Shown piece by piece: positions 9,108 through 19,554 of a stretch of DNA of 64,000 nt. A model generated the notes under the pieces. That model searched no databases, had not been told where the DNA came from, and saw nothing but the letters and a program-made list of their open reading frames with translations. The position numbers were made by a program, and so were the translations under genes. This DNA is from Rhodospirillaceae bacterium. GTDB taxonomy: Bacteria; Pseudomonadota; Alphaproteobacteria; Rhodospirillales; Rhodospirillaceae. Each line of letters begins with the position of its first letter. Position 1 is the first letter of the stretch. The DNA is taken from positions 248,001-312,000 of the forward strand of contig JAQWQC010000034.1 of NCBI GenBank assembly GCA_029245025.1, written 5' to 3'.

Positions 9108-11606
9108 TTAGAAGCTGTATTGAACTTCTACGCCAAAATCACGGCCACGGGGTTGGTTGAAGAAGAACCCACGCCATGAGGACGATCCACAAACCGCCGC
9201 GCCGCAGAAGTTGCTGCCAGACGCCCTCCGATAGTCACGGAAGCGGAGAATGTTGTTTGGCGTCAGGTCTTCCAACAGGTTGTTCACATAACCAGTGATC
9301 TTCCAGTTATCAGCTTCGACACCCATGCGCAGGTTCAGCTTGTAGGAGTCTCCATTGTGCTGAAAGTTTGAAACCTGCGTATAACGCTTTGACTCAACGT
9401 TGAGGTCCGCGCGAATGAACCAGTCTGCATCAGCAGACAAGCTGTCCCGGTAGGTGCCATTGACGTTGAGTGTGTGTTTCGGGCTCTTGGGAAGTTGATT
9501 GCCCGAGACGTTGCCGCCGTTGATCAAAGCTTCATCGTTTTCGCCGGTGAGCAAGAAGTGCTGCTCATCGTTAAAAACTTTGATCTTTGAGTCAGCGAGA
9601 CCGTAACCAAGACCAAGGGTCAATTCTTCAGTAGCGGCGAAGCTGGTTTCAATTTCACCACCCTTGATTTCAGTTGAACCGAGGTTGACCAAAATCGGCG
9701 CTGAGTTCGGTGCGCCCTGTGCATCGATGACGTCAATTATGTTGGTTAGGGTCTGGTTTGACCAATCAATGTAGTAGCCACTGATATTGAAGGTGCCACG
9801 GCCGTCCATGAATGAGGTTTTCACACCCGCTTCATAATTCCAGGAGCGTTCTTCGTTAAAGGCGATGGTACCATTGGCCCGCGCTGTTGCCAGCGTTTGT
9901 GCTGACTCATCGAACAGGCCAGCGTTGAAGCCCCCGGGCTTGGTACCCTTGGAGATCAAAGCGTACCACAACACATCGTCATTAATACGGTAGTCGATGC
10001 TGACGCGAGGCGCGAAGCTGTTGAAGGTTACGCTTTCATTGGTGTTACTAGCAGCTGTGATGGCCCCAATAGTGTCTTCCGAATAGCGACCTTCAACGGT
10101 TAATGTGAGATCTTCCGTGATGTCATATTCGAGTTGGGCGTAAACTGACCAGTTTTCGACGGTTTCTGTTAACGGGAAGGCTGGGGGTTCGAATGTTGAG
10201 CGAACGAAGCTAGGGTTGTCGAATGATCCCGAGATCGGACCAAAGCTGGTACCGATTCCGCGGTTCCCCGATACGTGTTCTTCGTCATAATAAGTGATGC
10301 CCGCCAGGCCACGCAGCTGGTTGTCGTCCGGGGATGTCACGCGCAGTTCCATGGAGTAGTCCCGGAAGTCATCAAAAAACGCGGACTGCAGGAGTCCAGT
10401 GCCGGAAATACCGCGCTCACCAATGGTATCACCATCGAATGCGGTATTTTCATCGTCCTTGTTGTATGCGGCCCGCGTCATGATGCCCCAACCGTCCAAG
10501 TCGATGTCGGCTTGGGCGAGGAAGCGCATTGTTTCACGCTGCAAGCCGGGTTTGGCTGGGTCGATGATGATCGGACCGCTGCCACGAATGAAGAAAATTC
10601 CGTTGGTGGTCAGGCCGTCAACAAAGTCGGGAATATTTAGGATTGGTTGGCGGGCTTCACCTGTAAGGGGGTCACGTGCCTCCAACTCGCCACAAATATA
10701 TCCGGCGGATGTATCAGGCGCGGTGCCTCCAGCGCTGATTGGATTCACACAGTTGTGTTCATCGCGACCAGCTAGTGTTCTTGGGTAATGGCTGTCGTCT
10801 ACATCGCTGTAAGTGGCCTTGAACGTCAATTCGACATTTTCTGATGGTTTAGCCAACAGCTTAATGGTGAGGTCTTGTGTCTCTTCTGTGCCGAGGCGTG
10901 AGTTGTCCCCGCGGGTTGGAGCTTCAGCGAAGGCCGGAATGAACGGAATATTGAAGTAGGCATTGTTGGCTGTGTTGGGCTGCAAACCATTACGCCATTC
11001 GCCACCGTAATAATCCCAATTGGCGGCGGCGAAGTAATACAATTTATCTTCAATCACGGGGCCACTCATCCACACCGATGCTTTGGCGTCATTGTGGGTG
11101 CCAAACTTGCCGTTGAATTGGCCTTCGTGTTCGTCGGTCGGGCGCTTGGTGATATAGTTGATGGCACCAGCAAAGGTGGCGCGACCGAACAGAGCGGCCT
11201 GCGGGCCACGCACAATTTCGATCCGCTCGAGGGAGTCGATTGTCGTGGAAGAAATTGTGTTGGACACAAACACGCCATCGACAAAGAAGGAGGCGTTTTG
11301 ATTGCCCAGGATAGATGCTTGTCCGCGAATAACTGGGCGGTCAAAGAATCGGCCAAATCCATCATCCATAGCAAATCCGGCTGTCATTTCAGCCAGGTCC
11401 TTAATGTCACGAATACCCTGGTCACGCAGTTGATCGACGGTGAAGGCGGTAATGGACAACGGAATGTCTTGTACGCTTTCACTGCGAAGGCGCGAGGTGA
11501 CAACGATTTCCTCTATCGCGATATTTTGCGCGGTGGCGGGCATTGCAACAGTAAGTGCAAGTGCGCAGGCTGCTGACGTTCGAAGTAAATTGGCACATAT
11601 GGACAT
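9108..11606 (-). CDS. TonB-dependent outer-membrane receptor
   Basis: This 832-residue protein has a signal peptide (cleavage near ATAQ, residues 24-27), a TonB box (EEIVVTSR, about residues 32-39) and a plug domain (LRDQGIRDIKDL; later FVDGVFVS and ERIEIVRGPQAALFGR). A 22-strand-type barrel follows, ending in the aromatic terminal residue of outer-membrane barrels (VEVQYSF). It imports a bulky ligand using proton-motive force relayed by TonB-ExbBD, for example the module at 51.6-57.2 kb. The ligand is unknown. A peptide-type ABC importer lies directly upstream on the same strand and could take the cargo on through the inner membrane; that link is inferred from position only. Confidence 0.93.
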   Translation of the reverse strand: MSICANLLRTSAACALALTVAMPATAQNIAIEEIVVTSRLRSESVQDIPLSITAFTVDQLRDQGIRDIKDLAEMTAGFAMDDGFGRFFDRPVIRGQASILGNQNASFFVDGVFVSNTISSTTIDSLERIEIVRGPQAALFGRATFAGAINYITKRPTDEHEGQFNGKFGTHNDAKASVWMSGPVIEDKLYYFAAANWDYYGGEWRNGLQPNTANNAYFNIPFIPAFAEAPTRGDNSRLGTEETQDLTIKLLAKPSENVELTFKATYSDVDDSHYPRTLAGRDEHNCVNPISAGGTAPDTSAGYICGELEARDPLTGEARQPILNIPDFVDGLTTNGIFFIRGSGPIIIDPAKPGLQRETMRFLAQADIDLDGWGIMTRAAYNKDDENTAFDGDTIGERGISGTGLLQSAFFDDFRDYSMELRVTSPDDNQLRGLAGITYYDEEHVSGNRGIGTSFGPISGSFDNPSFVRSTFEPPAFPLTETVENWSVYAQLEYDITEDLTLTVEGRYSEDTIGAITAASNTNESVTFNSFAPRVSIDYRINDDVLWYALISKGTKPGGFNAGLFDESAQTLATARANGTIAFNEERSWNYEAGVKTSFMDGRGTFNISGYYIDWSNQTLTNIIDVIDAQGAPNSAPILVNLGSTEIKGGEIETSFAATEELTLGLGYGLADSKIKVFNDEQHFLLTGENDEALINGGNVSGNQLPKSPKHTLNVNGTYRDSLSADADWFIRADLNVESKRYTQVSNFQHNGDSYKLNLRMGVEADNWKITGYVNNLLEDLTPNNILRFRDYRRASGSNFCGAAVCGSSSWRGFFFNQPRGRDFGVEVQYSF

Positions 11607-11951
11607 TGTATAATCCCCAATTCAGCTATGTATTCGGCATTCGGTTCGTGTGAGGCCTTACATCGGGTAGCCTAGTCCTAGCCAAATGCATGAAAATAAA
11701 TTCTCCCTTCCCTTATCCAACGGCTTTCAGAGCCTGAAAGCAACCAAAGAAACAACATAAAAGCGCTATATGCGATCTTGTTGTATTCATGCGACGTTAG
11801 GGCAGCCCCTAAAAGGAATTATATTCTAATAAAATGGGTTTTTATTAAGATATAATACTAATTAACCCATTCTAGGTGCAGCCACGCCGCCTGCAGCGGC
11901 CCAGTTCAGTGTTGTCTGCTGTGGGGAGGCGGCCCTAGTTTGAAGTGATAA
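11607..11951. promoter_or_regulatory. 345-bp AT-rich control region upstream of the TonB receptor, with inverted repeat
   Basis: No gene is seen here. The region lies between the ABC ATPase stop and the receptor start and must hold the receptor's promoter unless it is read through from upstream. An AT-rich stretch (about 11815-11875) contains the perfect inverted repeat AATGGGTT (11833-11840) and AACCCATT (11864-11871) with a 23-nt spacer. This could be an operator or a transcript fold. I see no Fur-box-like sequence and no riboswitch signature, and I could not assign -35/-10 elements with confidence. Confidence 0.35.
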
Positions 11952-13640
11952 TTATGCCGCGAATGCCCGTTTCAGACTTGGCACCGCATTCATCAGAGTT
12001 CGAGTGTAGTCGTGATTCGGGGCCGTCAGAACCTGTTCAGACTCGCCAGCTTCCACAACTTTGCTTTGATACATTACAGCGACCTTATCGGCGATGTGCC
12101 GCACAACAGCGACATCGTGAGAAATGAACAAGTAGGTCAGGCCATATTGGTCCTGCAGGTCAAGCAGCAAGTTCAGAATTTGGGCTTGTACGGAAACGTC
12201 GAGCGCAGACGTTGGCTCGTCCAATACAAGTAGCTTTGGACGTACAGAGAGCGCACGACCAACGGCGATACGCTGCCGCTGGCCGCCAGAGAACTCGTGG
12301 GGTAGGCGGTCAATTTGGCTTGGCTCCAAGCCGACCATTTCGCATAGGCTTGCTGCTTTGACGCGCAACTCCGCTTTTGATGGCGACTGGCCAACGGTTA
12401 AAGGCTCAGTCATAATTTTCCAGACTGGCCATCTCGGATCCAAAGATGATTGCGGGTCTTGAAACACGATCTGAATTTCACGTCTTGTTTCCGGGTCATG
12501 GTCCAGAACATTTTTGCCGCGAAATAGAATTGCACCATCAGCCAATTTGTTGAGTCCGACGACCGCATTGGCGAGAGATGTTTTGCCGCAGCCAGACTCT
12601 CCGACGAGTGCGAGGGTCTCGCCCTCTTCTATTTCTAAGGTGACATTATCAACGGCGGTATGAAATGTGATTGGGCGACCAAAGAGATTGTACTCTTTGG
12701 GATATCGGACAACGGCCCCTTGAATTTGCAATATCGTGTCGCCAGTGCGGGCGACGCGCGTGACTTGCTCGATGGGCTCGTCAATAACGTTGTCCGCTCC
12801 CCCTTCCAGCATTGCGGCGGCAACGGTAGCCAAACGGCTCTTGGGCTGCTTGCCTTCCGGCAATGAGTTTAACAAAGCCCGGGTATAGACGTGCTGAGGG
12901 TTGCCAATTACATCTTTCGTAGTGCCCTCCTCAACAAACTCTCCCTTATACATCACGTAGACCCGATCACAGATTTGAGCGACTACCGCCAAATCGTGAG
13001 TAATGAGAAGCACTGACGTGCCCGTTTTTTGAGCCCGTTCTTTCAAGAGAGACAGAATTTGTGCTTGGACTGTCACGTCGAGGGCCGTCGTTGGTTCGTC
13101 GGCCACTATCAGCTTCGGTGAGCAGGAGAAGGCCATGGCAATCATCGCGCGCTGACGCATTCCGCCCGATAGTTCGTGGGGAAATGATTCATAAACACGC
13201 CGCGGGTCTGTGATTTTAGTATCGGCAAGAAGTTTCAAAGACATCTCCTCCGCTTCTTGCGGTGTGACATCTTTGTGTCGAAGTATGACGTCGTCGATTT
13301 GATCCTTGACCCGAAGCACTGGGTTGAGCGCGGTCATCGGCTCCTGGAAAATCATCGAGACTTCACCGCCGCGAATATGCTGAAGCTGCTTTTCGTTCAT
13401 GGCGCGCACGTCATGATCGAGCACAGAAATTGTGCCAGTTGGAACATTGATTTTTGTGCGGGGCAGAAGCTGCAGAAGGTTCATGGCCGTTACCGACTTG
13501 CCAGACCCGGACTCGCCGACCACACCGACTATTTCTCCTTCGCCAATCTCTAACGAGATCCCTTTAAGGGCTTCGAATGCGCCAGTTTGGCCGAGAAATT
13601 CAAGGCGCAGATCATCAACGCGCACAACAGGCTTAACCAT
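11952..13640 (-). CDS. Peptide/nickel-type ABC importer, fused double ATPase
   Basis: This 562-residue protein has two complete ABC domains in one chain. The first has Walker A GESGSGKS near residue 40 and signature LSGGMRQR. The second has Walker A GESGCGKT near residue 350 and signature FSGGQRQR, with [17 protein letters not shown] as Walker B. Each is followed by an oligopeptide-transporter C-terminal extension. This is the YejF/GsiA arrangement, in which one polypeptide energises import through a DppB/DppC permease pair. It is last in a three-gene operon, 38 nt after the DppC-like gene. Substrate could be peptides, glutathione-like compounds or metal chelates. No solute-binding protein is present nearby. 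Confidence 0.92.
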   Translation of the reverse strand: MVKPVVRVDDLRLEFLGQTGAFEALKGISLEIGEGEIVGVVGESGSGKSVTAMNLLQLLPRTKINVPTGTISVLDHDVRAMNEKQLQHIRGGEVSMIFQEPMTALNPVLRVKDQIDDVILRHKDVTPQEAEEMSLKLLADTKITDPRRVYESFPHELSGGMRQRAMIAMAFSCSPKLIVADEPTTALDVTVQAQILSLLKERAQKTGTSVLLITHDLAVVAQICDRVYVMYKGEFVEEGTTKDVIGNPQHVYTRALLNSLPEGKQPKSRLATVAAAMLEGGADNVIDEPIEQVTRVARTGDTILQIQGAVVRYPKEYNLFGRPITFHTAVDNVTLEIEEGETLALVGESGCGKTSLANAVVGLNKLADGAILFRGKNVLDHDPETRREIQIVFQDPQSSLDPRWPVWKIMTEPLTVGQSPSKAELRVKAASLCEMVGLEPSQIDRLPHEFSGGQRQRIAVGRALSVRPKLLVLDEPTSALDVSVQAQILNLLLDLQDQYGLTYLFISHDVAVVRHIADKVAVMYQSKVVEAGESEQVLTAPNHDYTRTLMNAVPSLKRAFAA

Positions 13641-13678
13641 AAGAACTCCGGTCTAATAAGGTAATTTGAGCCGAGGTA

Positions 13679-14584
13679 TTAAACGTCAATGCTCCGGCCT
13701 TTCTTGCGGGATAAGCTGGCAATGCCATCGCCGACCAAATTCATGGTTACAACAGCAGTGACGATGGCTCCGGCCGGAACAATCAGCATCCAGGGCGCTC
13801 TAATCATGTACTGGCGACTTTCCGCAAGCATGTTACCCCATGTAGGCACGCCTAGTGGTGCGCCCAGGCCGAGAAAAGATAGGGCGCTCTCCGCGATAAG
13901 AAGACCAGCGAAGTGGAACGCAAAAATCACAAATAAGCTGGCTCTGACGCCGGGCAGCACGTGGGTGAACATGATTGACCACCGACTTACACCTGCCAGT
14001 CGGGCAGCTTGTACGTACTCACGTTGAAATAGGCTGGATGCTTCAGCGTAGATCACGCGCATATAAACCACCCAGGATAAAAATCCGAGAGTTAGAACAA
14101 GGGTCCAGAACCCCTGGCCGACGACAACGACAACGCAGATCAAAATGATCAACCCTGGGAGTGATTGCAGCGTGTACACAAACTGATTCACGATGATTCT
14201 TAGCGCCCCTGGTTTTTCAGCCGCGAGCAGACCAAGCGTTGAGCCCAACAACAAATTGATCACGTTGGCTGTTAGCGCGCAGGCCATTGACCATTGCAGC
14301 CCATCAACCATGCGGGACCATAGATCGCGGCCGAGGTGGTCGCTCCCCAAGAAGTAGCCTTCCTGTCCCGGCGGAGTAAAACGCTTAAGCAAATCTCCCT
14401 GCATGGGGTCGTGAGTTTGCAGGAATTGACCTAAGATCGCGAGTATCATCAGAACTGTAAACAAAGTGAGGGCGATGACGATTTCAGGATTGGCGACCTG
14501 GCGCACTTTTTCCCAACTAAACGACTTACCTTCTTCGGTGCCTAACAATCCACCTGCGCGGCTAACTTTAACCTCATCAGACAT
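13679..14584 (-). CDS. ABC importer permease, DppC type
   Basis: This 301-residue inner-membrane permease has an N-terminal cytoplasmic tail, a first transmembrane helix near residues 34-54, then the OppC-family segment DPMQGDLLKRFTPP and LGSDHLGRDLWSRM. Five further helices follow. The ATPase-coupling EAA loop is visible as EYVQAARLAGVSRWSIMFTHVLPG. It starts 3 nt after the DppB-like gene stops, so the two are translated together and form the heterodimeric channel for the downstream fused ATPase. Confidence 0.92.
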   Translation of the reverse strand: MSDEVKVSRAGGLLGTEEGKSFSWEKVRQVANPEIVIALTLFTVLMILAILGQFLQTHDPMQGDLLKRFTPPGQEGYFLGSDHLGRDLWSRMVDGLQWSMACALTANVINLLLGSTLGLLAAEKPGALRIIVNQFVYTLQSLPGLIILICVVVVVGQGFWTLVLTLGFLSWVVYMRVIYAEASSLFQREYVQAARLAGVSRWSIMFTHVLPGVRASLFVIFAFHFAGLLIAESALSFLGLGAPLGVPTWGNMLAESRQYMIRAPWMLIVPAGAIVTAVVTMNLVGDGIASLSRKKGRSIDV

Positions 14585-14587
14585 GTG

Positions 14588-15637
14588 CTAGTTACCCTTC
14601 GTGCGTAATCGTGGATCGAGAAACTGGAAGCTGAGATCGGTAAGGGCATTCACCGTAAACACGAGCGTGGCAATGCATAAGGCGAGAGACTGAACGACTG
14701 GAAAATCGAGAGTCTGGGTTGATTCAATCAGCAGCCAACCAATGCCCGGCCACGCAAAGATTGTTTCGGTGATCACCGCGCCTCCCATCAAAAAGGCGAA
14801 CTGAGTGCCGATCAACGCAGCCGCGCCGAGCAACGCGTTTGGAAGGGCGTGGCGCCAGAGAAGAGTCGAGGCTGGCGCGCCGCCCGCTCGGGCCGTGCGT
14901 ATGTAGTCCTCACGCATAGCCTCTGCTGTGTTCGCAGCGACCACGCGGGTCAAGCTAGGCAGCAGGAACCAAGCCAAGCTTGCGGCCGGCAATACCCAGG
15001 TTTTTGACGGCACAGGTATGGGGATGGATAAGCTTTCAGTGATGGCCCAATACATAATGGTCCCCCACTCCATCCCGAGAGACGGGAGCCACCTTAAGTT
15101 CACAGCAAAAATCTGAATAAATATTAGGGCTGTTACGAAACCCGGAACGCCTTGGAATACAAAGATGATGCCTGAGACACCTCTTCGATCACCGCGCTCG
15201 GGTTTAAAGCCAAGCCATGCGCCAAGTGGAATCGCAACAATGATTGAGAAGGCCATGGCCAGACCAGCAATCAACAAAGTTGCGGGCAGCATGGTGAGTA
15301 CTTTGCCCATCGCGGGCTCACCGCTCGCGAGCGACTTTCCAAAGTCACCTTGGAGCAAATTACCCATGTAATTCAGGTATTGAATGAACAAGGGTTTATC
15401 GAGCCCATATTGAGCTCGAATCGCTTCAAGTTGTTCGGGGGTTGCGTCATTGCCAGCCAGGACGAGGGCGGGGTCGCCGGCGAGCCTCAGCATGAAGAAG
15501 AGGAGAGTCGTGACCATGAACAACAGGACTACCAGTCGGGTTAACTGCTGCATGACGGGAACCATCGGCCCCATCAAAGTTTCTAGTGTCCCTCCCGGTT
15601 GGTTTTCCTGGGGGGCGGTTTCAGCTGTTGAACTCAT
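14588..15637 (-). CDS. ABC importer permease, DppB type
   Basis: This 349-residue permease is the first gene of the importer operon. After a short N-terminal extension a signal-anchor helix (about residues 35-53) leads into the OppB-family segment (DKPLFIQYLNYMGNLLQGDFGKS), then five more helices. The EAA-type loop is EDYIRTARAGGAPASTLLWRHALPN, followed by GGAVITETIFAWPGIGWLL. The 279-bp gap to the divergent gap gene must contain promoters for both directions. Within it, ACCGACC occurs twice (15732-15738 and 15751-15757), 19 nt apart, a possible protein-binding site of low certainty. Confidence 0.92.
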   Translation of the reverse strand: MSSTAETAPQENQPGGTLETLMGPMVPVMQQLTRLVVLLFMVTTLLFFMLRLAGDPALVLAGNDATPEQLEAIRAQYGLDKPLFIQYLNYMGNLLQGDFGKSLASGEPAMGKVLTMLPATLLIAGLAMAFSIIVAIPLGAWLGFKPERGDRRGVSGIIFVFQGVPGFVTALIFIQIFAVNLRWLPSLGMEWGTIMYWAITESLSIPIPVPSKTWVLPAASLAWFLLPSLTRVVAANTAEAMREDYIRTARAGGAPASTLLWRHALPNALLGAAALIGTQFAFLMGGAVITETIFAWPGIGWLLIESTQTLDFPVVQSLALCIATLVFTVNALTDLSFQFLDPRLRTKGN

Positions 15638-15916
15638 GCCTCTCCTGCATTCTTCGCTATTTTTATTATTATTTTAGGGATCTTGTTGAAGGTCTCCCCT
15701 ATACGACACCTTCCTGACTCCCTTATCGAAAACCGACCTAATGATCGATGACCGACCATAAATAGCGTGGCGCGGAACGCAAGCGAAAGCGAACAATGGT
15801 CTTTGCCTTGTGATCCCTTGGAATTCCTTGGCCGGTGGTGTATCTCCGGTTCATCCCAGATTGCCGTCCGGCGCGATCACGCCGACTCGATCTTACTTTG
15901 AGAAAAGGACAAAAAA

Positions 15917-16924
15917 ATGACTGTACGGGTCGCGATGAATGGATTTGGCCGCATTGGCCGTATGGTTTTTCGGGCGCTGGCTGAATCAGGGCGGGATGAC
16001 ATCGAAGTCGTCTCTATCAATGATTTGGGGTCAGCGGAAGATAATGCCCACATGCTCCGCTACGACTCCGTTCATGGCCCACTTAATAAGAAAGTTGCGG
16101 TCAGCGGCGACTTAATGACAGTCGATGGCCGGTCAATAAAGGTGTTGGCGGAAAGAGATCCATCTGGGTTGCCCTGGGGCGATCTTGGTGTCGATATCGT
16201 GGCCGAGTGCACAGGTATTTTTTCGGATCGCGATAAAGCTGCTGTTCATCTTGATGCTGGGGCGAAGCGGGTGCTAGTTTCCGCCCCGTCAAAAGGCGCG
16301 GACCTTACCGTAGTTTATGGCGTGAACCATCAAAAACTCACCTCAGATCATCTCGTCGTATCCAACGCATCATGCACTACCAATTGCCTTGCACCTGTTG
16401 CTCATGTGCTGAACCGGTCATTCGGTCTTGATCATGGATACATGACAACCGTTCACGCTTTTACGGGCGACCAAAGAACTGTTGATACGTTACATTCTGA
16501 CCTGCGTAGGGCACGTGCTGCCGCTGTCAGTATGATTCCCACATCCACCGGTGCGGCGCGCGCCGTTGGTGAAGTGTTGCCCGAACTTAAAGGCAAACTT
16601 GACGGATCAGCCATTCGTGTGCCGACACCAAATGTATCCATGATTGATCTCAAGTGTGTATTGGGTAAAAACGTGACCGAGAGTGACGTCAATGCGGCTA
16701 TGCAAGAAGCGGCTGACGGCGACCTTAAAGGGGTGCTTGTCGTGAACGAGTTGCCCTTGGTTTCGATCGATTTCAATCACAACCCTGCCAGTTCAACATT
16801 TGATGCCACACAAACAAAAGTCCTAGAGAATAATTTCCTTCGGGTCTTGTCTTGGTACGACAATGAATGGGGCTTTTCTAATCGTATGCTCGATACGCTC
16901 GCGGCCATGGGCAAGAAATTATAG
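15917..16924 (+). CDS. gap: Glyceraldehyde-3-phosphate dehydrogenase (phosphorylating)
   Basis: This 335-residue cytosolic enzyme interconverts glyceraldehyde 3-phosphate and 1,3-bisphosphoglycerate with NAD(P). The Rossmann start is VAMNGFGRIGRMVFRAL. The catalytic cysteine is Cys153 in NASCTTNCLAPV and the base is His180 in TVHAFTGDQ. The C-terminal SWYDNEWGFSNRM motif is complete. A purine-rich ribosome site (GAGAAAAGGAC) precedes the ATG. It is the first gene of a gap-pgk operon, 9 nt ahead of pgk. No aldolase or transketolase is linked, so direction (glycolysis or gluconeogenesis) cannot be inferred from the neighbourhood. Confidence 0.97.
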   Translation: MTVRVAMNGFGRIGRMVFRALAESGRDDIEVVSINDLGSAEDNAHMLRYDSVHGPLNKKVAVSGDLMTVDGRSIKVLAERDPSGLPWGDLGVDIVAECTGIFSDRDKAAVHLDAGAKRVLVSAPSKGADLTVVYGVNHQKLTSDHLVVSNASCTTNCLAPVAHVLNRSFGLDHGYMTTVHAFTGDQRTVDTLHSDLRRARAAAVSMIPTSTGAARAVGEVLPELKGKLDGSAIRVPTPNVSMIDLKCVLGKNVTESDVNAAMQEAADGDLKGVLVVNELPLVSIDFNHNPASSTFDATQTKVLENNFLRVLSWYDNEWGFSNRMLDTLAAMGKKL

Positions 16925-16933
16925 GACCCGGGA

Positions 16934-18127
16934 GTGCCAGCGTACCGAACGCTCGATGATCTAGAGGTCGACGGCCAGCGCGTGCTGGTTCGTGGTGACT
17001 TAAATGTCCCTATGGCGCAGGGGCAGGTGTCGGACACCACCCGACTTGAGCGATTGGTTCCTACTTTGCGAGAGCTCGCCGACAAAGGCGCGCGTGTCGT
17101 CGTTATGTCGCATTTCGGCCGACCCAAAGGCGAACGCCGAGATGATATGTCGCTCAAATCTGTTGCCGACGCGCTGGGCCAAGTCATGAATCGTGATATC
17201 GCCTTTGGGGATGATTGTGTGGGGCCAGTGGCTGAGGGTGTTGTTAACAGCTTGGCGTCTGGTGACATCGCCGTTCTTGAAAACCTTCGCTTTCACGCCG
17301 GTGAAGAAGCCAATACGCCGGATTTCGCGAGTGCTTTAGCCGACTTAGGCGACCTCTATGTAAGTGACGCATTCTCGGCTGCGCATCGCGCCCATGCGTC
17401 AACTGAGCAATTGGCACATCTTCTTCCCAATGCCGCTGGCCGCCAGATGCAGGCTGAATTAGATGCGCTTGCGGCCGCGCTCGACAATCCAGCTCGTCCA
17501 GTCGCGGCGGTGGTCGGGGGTGCGAAGGTTTCTTCAAAGTTGGATGTTCTTGGTAACTTGGTCGATAAAGTCGACATGCTGATTATTGGTGGCGGCATGG
17601 CGAACACATTTCTTCATGCCCAAGGCATAGAAGTCGGCGCTTCTCTGCATGAGCCGGACCTAGCCGACACGGCGCGCGAGATTCTAGCTAAGGCGGAAAC
17701 CGCTGGGTGTGAGATTGTACTACCTGTTGATGCCGTCGTAGCGTCAGGTCTAGATGCTGGAACTGACTCGCAAACCTGCGCAATCGATGCGGTACCTCAT
17801 ACAAAGATGATTCTGGATGTCGGTCCGGACAGTATAGCCGACCTCGAGGACCGAATAAAAAAATGTAAGACCGTGATGTGGAACGGACCGCTTGGTGCTT
17901 TCGAAATTAAGCCGTTCGATGTTGGAACCAATCGTGTCGCTGCCGCTGCTGCTGATCTCACTGCGGCAGGTAAGTTGGTTTCCGTTGCGGGCGGAGGCGA
18001 TACAGTCGCTGCGCTAAATGGAGCGGGGGCGACTGAGCGGTTTACTTATGTTTCGACGGCTGGCGGTGCTTTTCTTGAATGGTTAGAGGGCAAAGTTCTA
18101 CCCGGCGTCAAAGTGCTAGGATGGTAA
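16934..18127 (+). CDS. pgk: Phosphoglycerate kinase
   Basis: This 397-residue enzyme transfers phosphate between 1,3-bisphosphoglycerate and ADP. It uses a GTG start at 16934, overlapping a GGGAG ribosome site and only 9 nt after gap. The N-terminal substrate domain has [20 protein letters not shown] and [10 protein letters not shown]. The hinge and nucleotide domain have [34 protein letters not shown] and a terminal GGGDTVAAL. Length and motifs are those of an intact bacterial Pgk. Confidence 0.97.
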   Translation: MPAYRTLDDLEVDGQRVLVRGDLNVPMAQGQVSDTTRLERLVPTLRELADKGARVVVMSHFGRPKGERRDDMSLKSVADALGQVMNRDIAFGDDCVGPVAEGVVNSLASGDIAVLENLRFHAGEEANTPDFASALADLGDLYVSDAFSAAHRAHASTEQLAHLLPNAAGRQMQAELDALAAALDNPARPVAAVVGGAKVSSKLDVLGNLVDKVDMLIIGGGMANTFLHAQGIEVGASLHEPDLADTAREILAKAETAGCEIVLPVDAVVASGLDAGTDSQTCAIDAVPHTKMILDVGPDSIADLEDRIKKCKTVMWNGPLGAFEIKPFDVGTNRVAAAAADLTAAGKLVSVAGGGDTVAALNGAGATERFTYVSTAGGAFLEWLEGKVLPGVKVLGW

Positions 18128-18186
18128 GCCAGCAAGCGTTCGCTTTGGCATGTCGTGCCAATCCCATTCAAAGGTGCGGATTTACG

Positions 18187-18330
18187 ATGTCGCTGCGTGA
18201 AACGTTCAAACGCTTCGCCGGTCGAGAGGCGCGACGCAAAGAGCTTGCGGCTAAATTTAACGATGATGGTGTGGTTTTTGCGCAAGCAAGGCCCCCCGTG
18301 TTTTCTACTTTGAAAACAAGCCGTCTATGA
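18187..18330 (+). CDS. Possible small basic protein downstream of pgk
   Basis: This is a 47-codon frame opening [20 protein letters not shown], with a modest purine stretch (AAAGGTGCGG) upstream. It is arginine/lysine rich with no membrane segment. It starts 60 nt after pgk and its last 6 nt overlap the end of convergent accA. I do not recognise it. A short frame here could arise by chance. Confidence 0.35.
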   Translation: MSLRETFKRFAGREARRKELAAKFNDDGVVFAQARPPVFSTLKTSRL

Positions 18331-19278
18331 GTCGGAGAGTCGACCCATTGCGATAAATTTGTCGCGACGTTTGGCCCTTAGCTGGCCACCCTCCACTTCA
18401 AGAAGGTTTTTCAGGTGTTGCTCGATGGTGTCGCCGACATTCTGATATGTGGCTTGGGCGTTGCGGTGAGCCCCACCAATCGGCTCTTGAACAACCGCAT
18501 CGATAATACTCAAGCGATCTAAATCCTGAGCGGTTAGCTTCAGTGCTTCTGCGGCCGCTTTTGCTTGATCACCGTCGCGCCATAAAATTGAGGCGCAGCC
18601 TTCAGGTGAAATTACGGAGTAAATGGAATGCTCCAGCATCAAGACGATGTTTCCCGTGGCAAGCGCAATCGCGCCACCAGAGCCGCCCTCTCCGATGATC
18701 ACACTAATCAACGGCACGCGTAAGTTGAGACTGGTTTCAATGGATCGGGCAATGGCTTCTGCCTGTCCTCGTTCTTCCGCGCCAATACCTGGATAAGCTC
18801 CAGCGGTATCGACAAAGGTCAGGACGGGGATGCCAAATCTGTCGGCCAGTTCCATAAGGCGGCGTGCTTTTCGGTAGCCCTCTGGTCGCGCCATGCCGAA
18901 GTTGTGTTTCAAGCGCGTTTTCGTGTCACGCCCTTTTTCTTGTCCAATCACCATAACGGAGCGTCCGCGGAATCGCCCGATGCCGCCGATGATGGCGTGA
19001 TCTTCTGAATAGTTGCGGTCACCGGCCAATGGCATGAAGTTTGCTACCAAAGCGCCAATGTAATCTAAGCAGTGTGGCCGGTCCGGATGGCGCGCAACTT
19101 GAGTTTTTTGCCACGGCGATAGTTTCGAGTATGTCGCCTTTAGATCTTTGTCGACCTTGCTTTCTAGTCGCGCAACCTCTTCGGCAATATTCATCCCGTC
19201 CGCATCACTCATGTGGCGCAGTTCAGAGATTTTGCCTTCTAATTCCGCAATCGACTTTTCGAACTCTAGAAAATGCAT
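18325..19278 (-). CDS. accA: Acetyl-CoA carboxylase carboxyltransferase subunit alpha
   Basis: This 317-residue cytosolic subunit partners AccD to move the carboxyl group from biotin to acetyl-CoA, the first committed step of fatty-acid synthesis. The N-terminus [17 protein letters not shown] is the usual AccA opening. The core shows [25 protein letters not shown] and [15 protein letters not shown], followed by [16 protein letters not shown], the oxyanion-hole and CoA-binding elements of the crotonase-like fold. Length fits the family. It stands alone on its strand; accD is not in the window. Confidence 0.96.
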   Translation of the reverse strand: MHFLEFEKSIAELEGKISELRHMSDADGMNIAEEVARLESKVDKDLKATYSKLSPWQKTQVARHPDRPHCLDYIGALVANFMPLAGDRNYSEDHAIIGGIGRFRGRSVMVIGQEKGRDTKTRLKHNFGMARPEGYRKARRLMELADRFGIPVLTFVDTAGAYPGIGAEERGQAEAIARSIETSLNLRVPLISVIIGEGGSGGAIALATGNIVLMLEHSIYSVISPEGCASILWRDGDQAKAAAEALKLTAQDLDRLSIIDAVVQEPIGGAHRNAQATYQNVGDTIEQHLKNLLEVEGGQLRAKRRDKFIAMGRLSDS

Positions 19279-19414
19279 AGGTACTCCAGCTTCTCCATCA
19301 TTTCCGGCGCGCGGCGCGCATCCTTGTGAAGGAGGCCCGTGTTGTCAACTCACAGATATCCCCTGTGTTGCTTTATGTGTCGGTGAATCCGCATGTAACC
19401 CTCCTAAAATAGCC

Positions 19415-19554
19415 TCATAGTAAGATTCTGGGTCTGGCGAGATGTTCAGCAAAACACGATTTGACCCAGCCAATTGTCTGGTTATCCGCGTTGGACGGCA
19501 AAAGTGTGACAGGTCGTATGCGTTGCAGGCCCGTATCCGATTAAGAAAACCCAT
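19415..19554 (-). pseudogene. Remnant of a NUDIX hydrolase (DUF4743-type N-terminus), frameshifted
   Basis: The 389-bp gap between accA and the next gene has no intact gene. On the minus strand from an ATG at 19554 it encodes MGFLNRIRACNAYDLSHF. Near that point the homology shifts frame to NQTIGWVKSCFAEHLARPRIL. Joined, the two pieces match the N-terminal domain found ahead of some NUDIX hydrolases (FLxxIxACNxHDLxxF followed by GxxVGWVRxxFAExLARFP). Nothing of the NUDIX catalytic box remains. This is recognised from memory of the family; an alignment was not possible. Confidence 0.6.

Noticed and set aside
11072-11576. Plus-strand 160-codon frame antisense to the TonB receptor N-terminus
   Set aside because: It covers the receptor plug and signal peptide, which are clearly coding on the minus strand; the plus-strand product resembles nothing.
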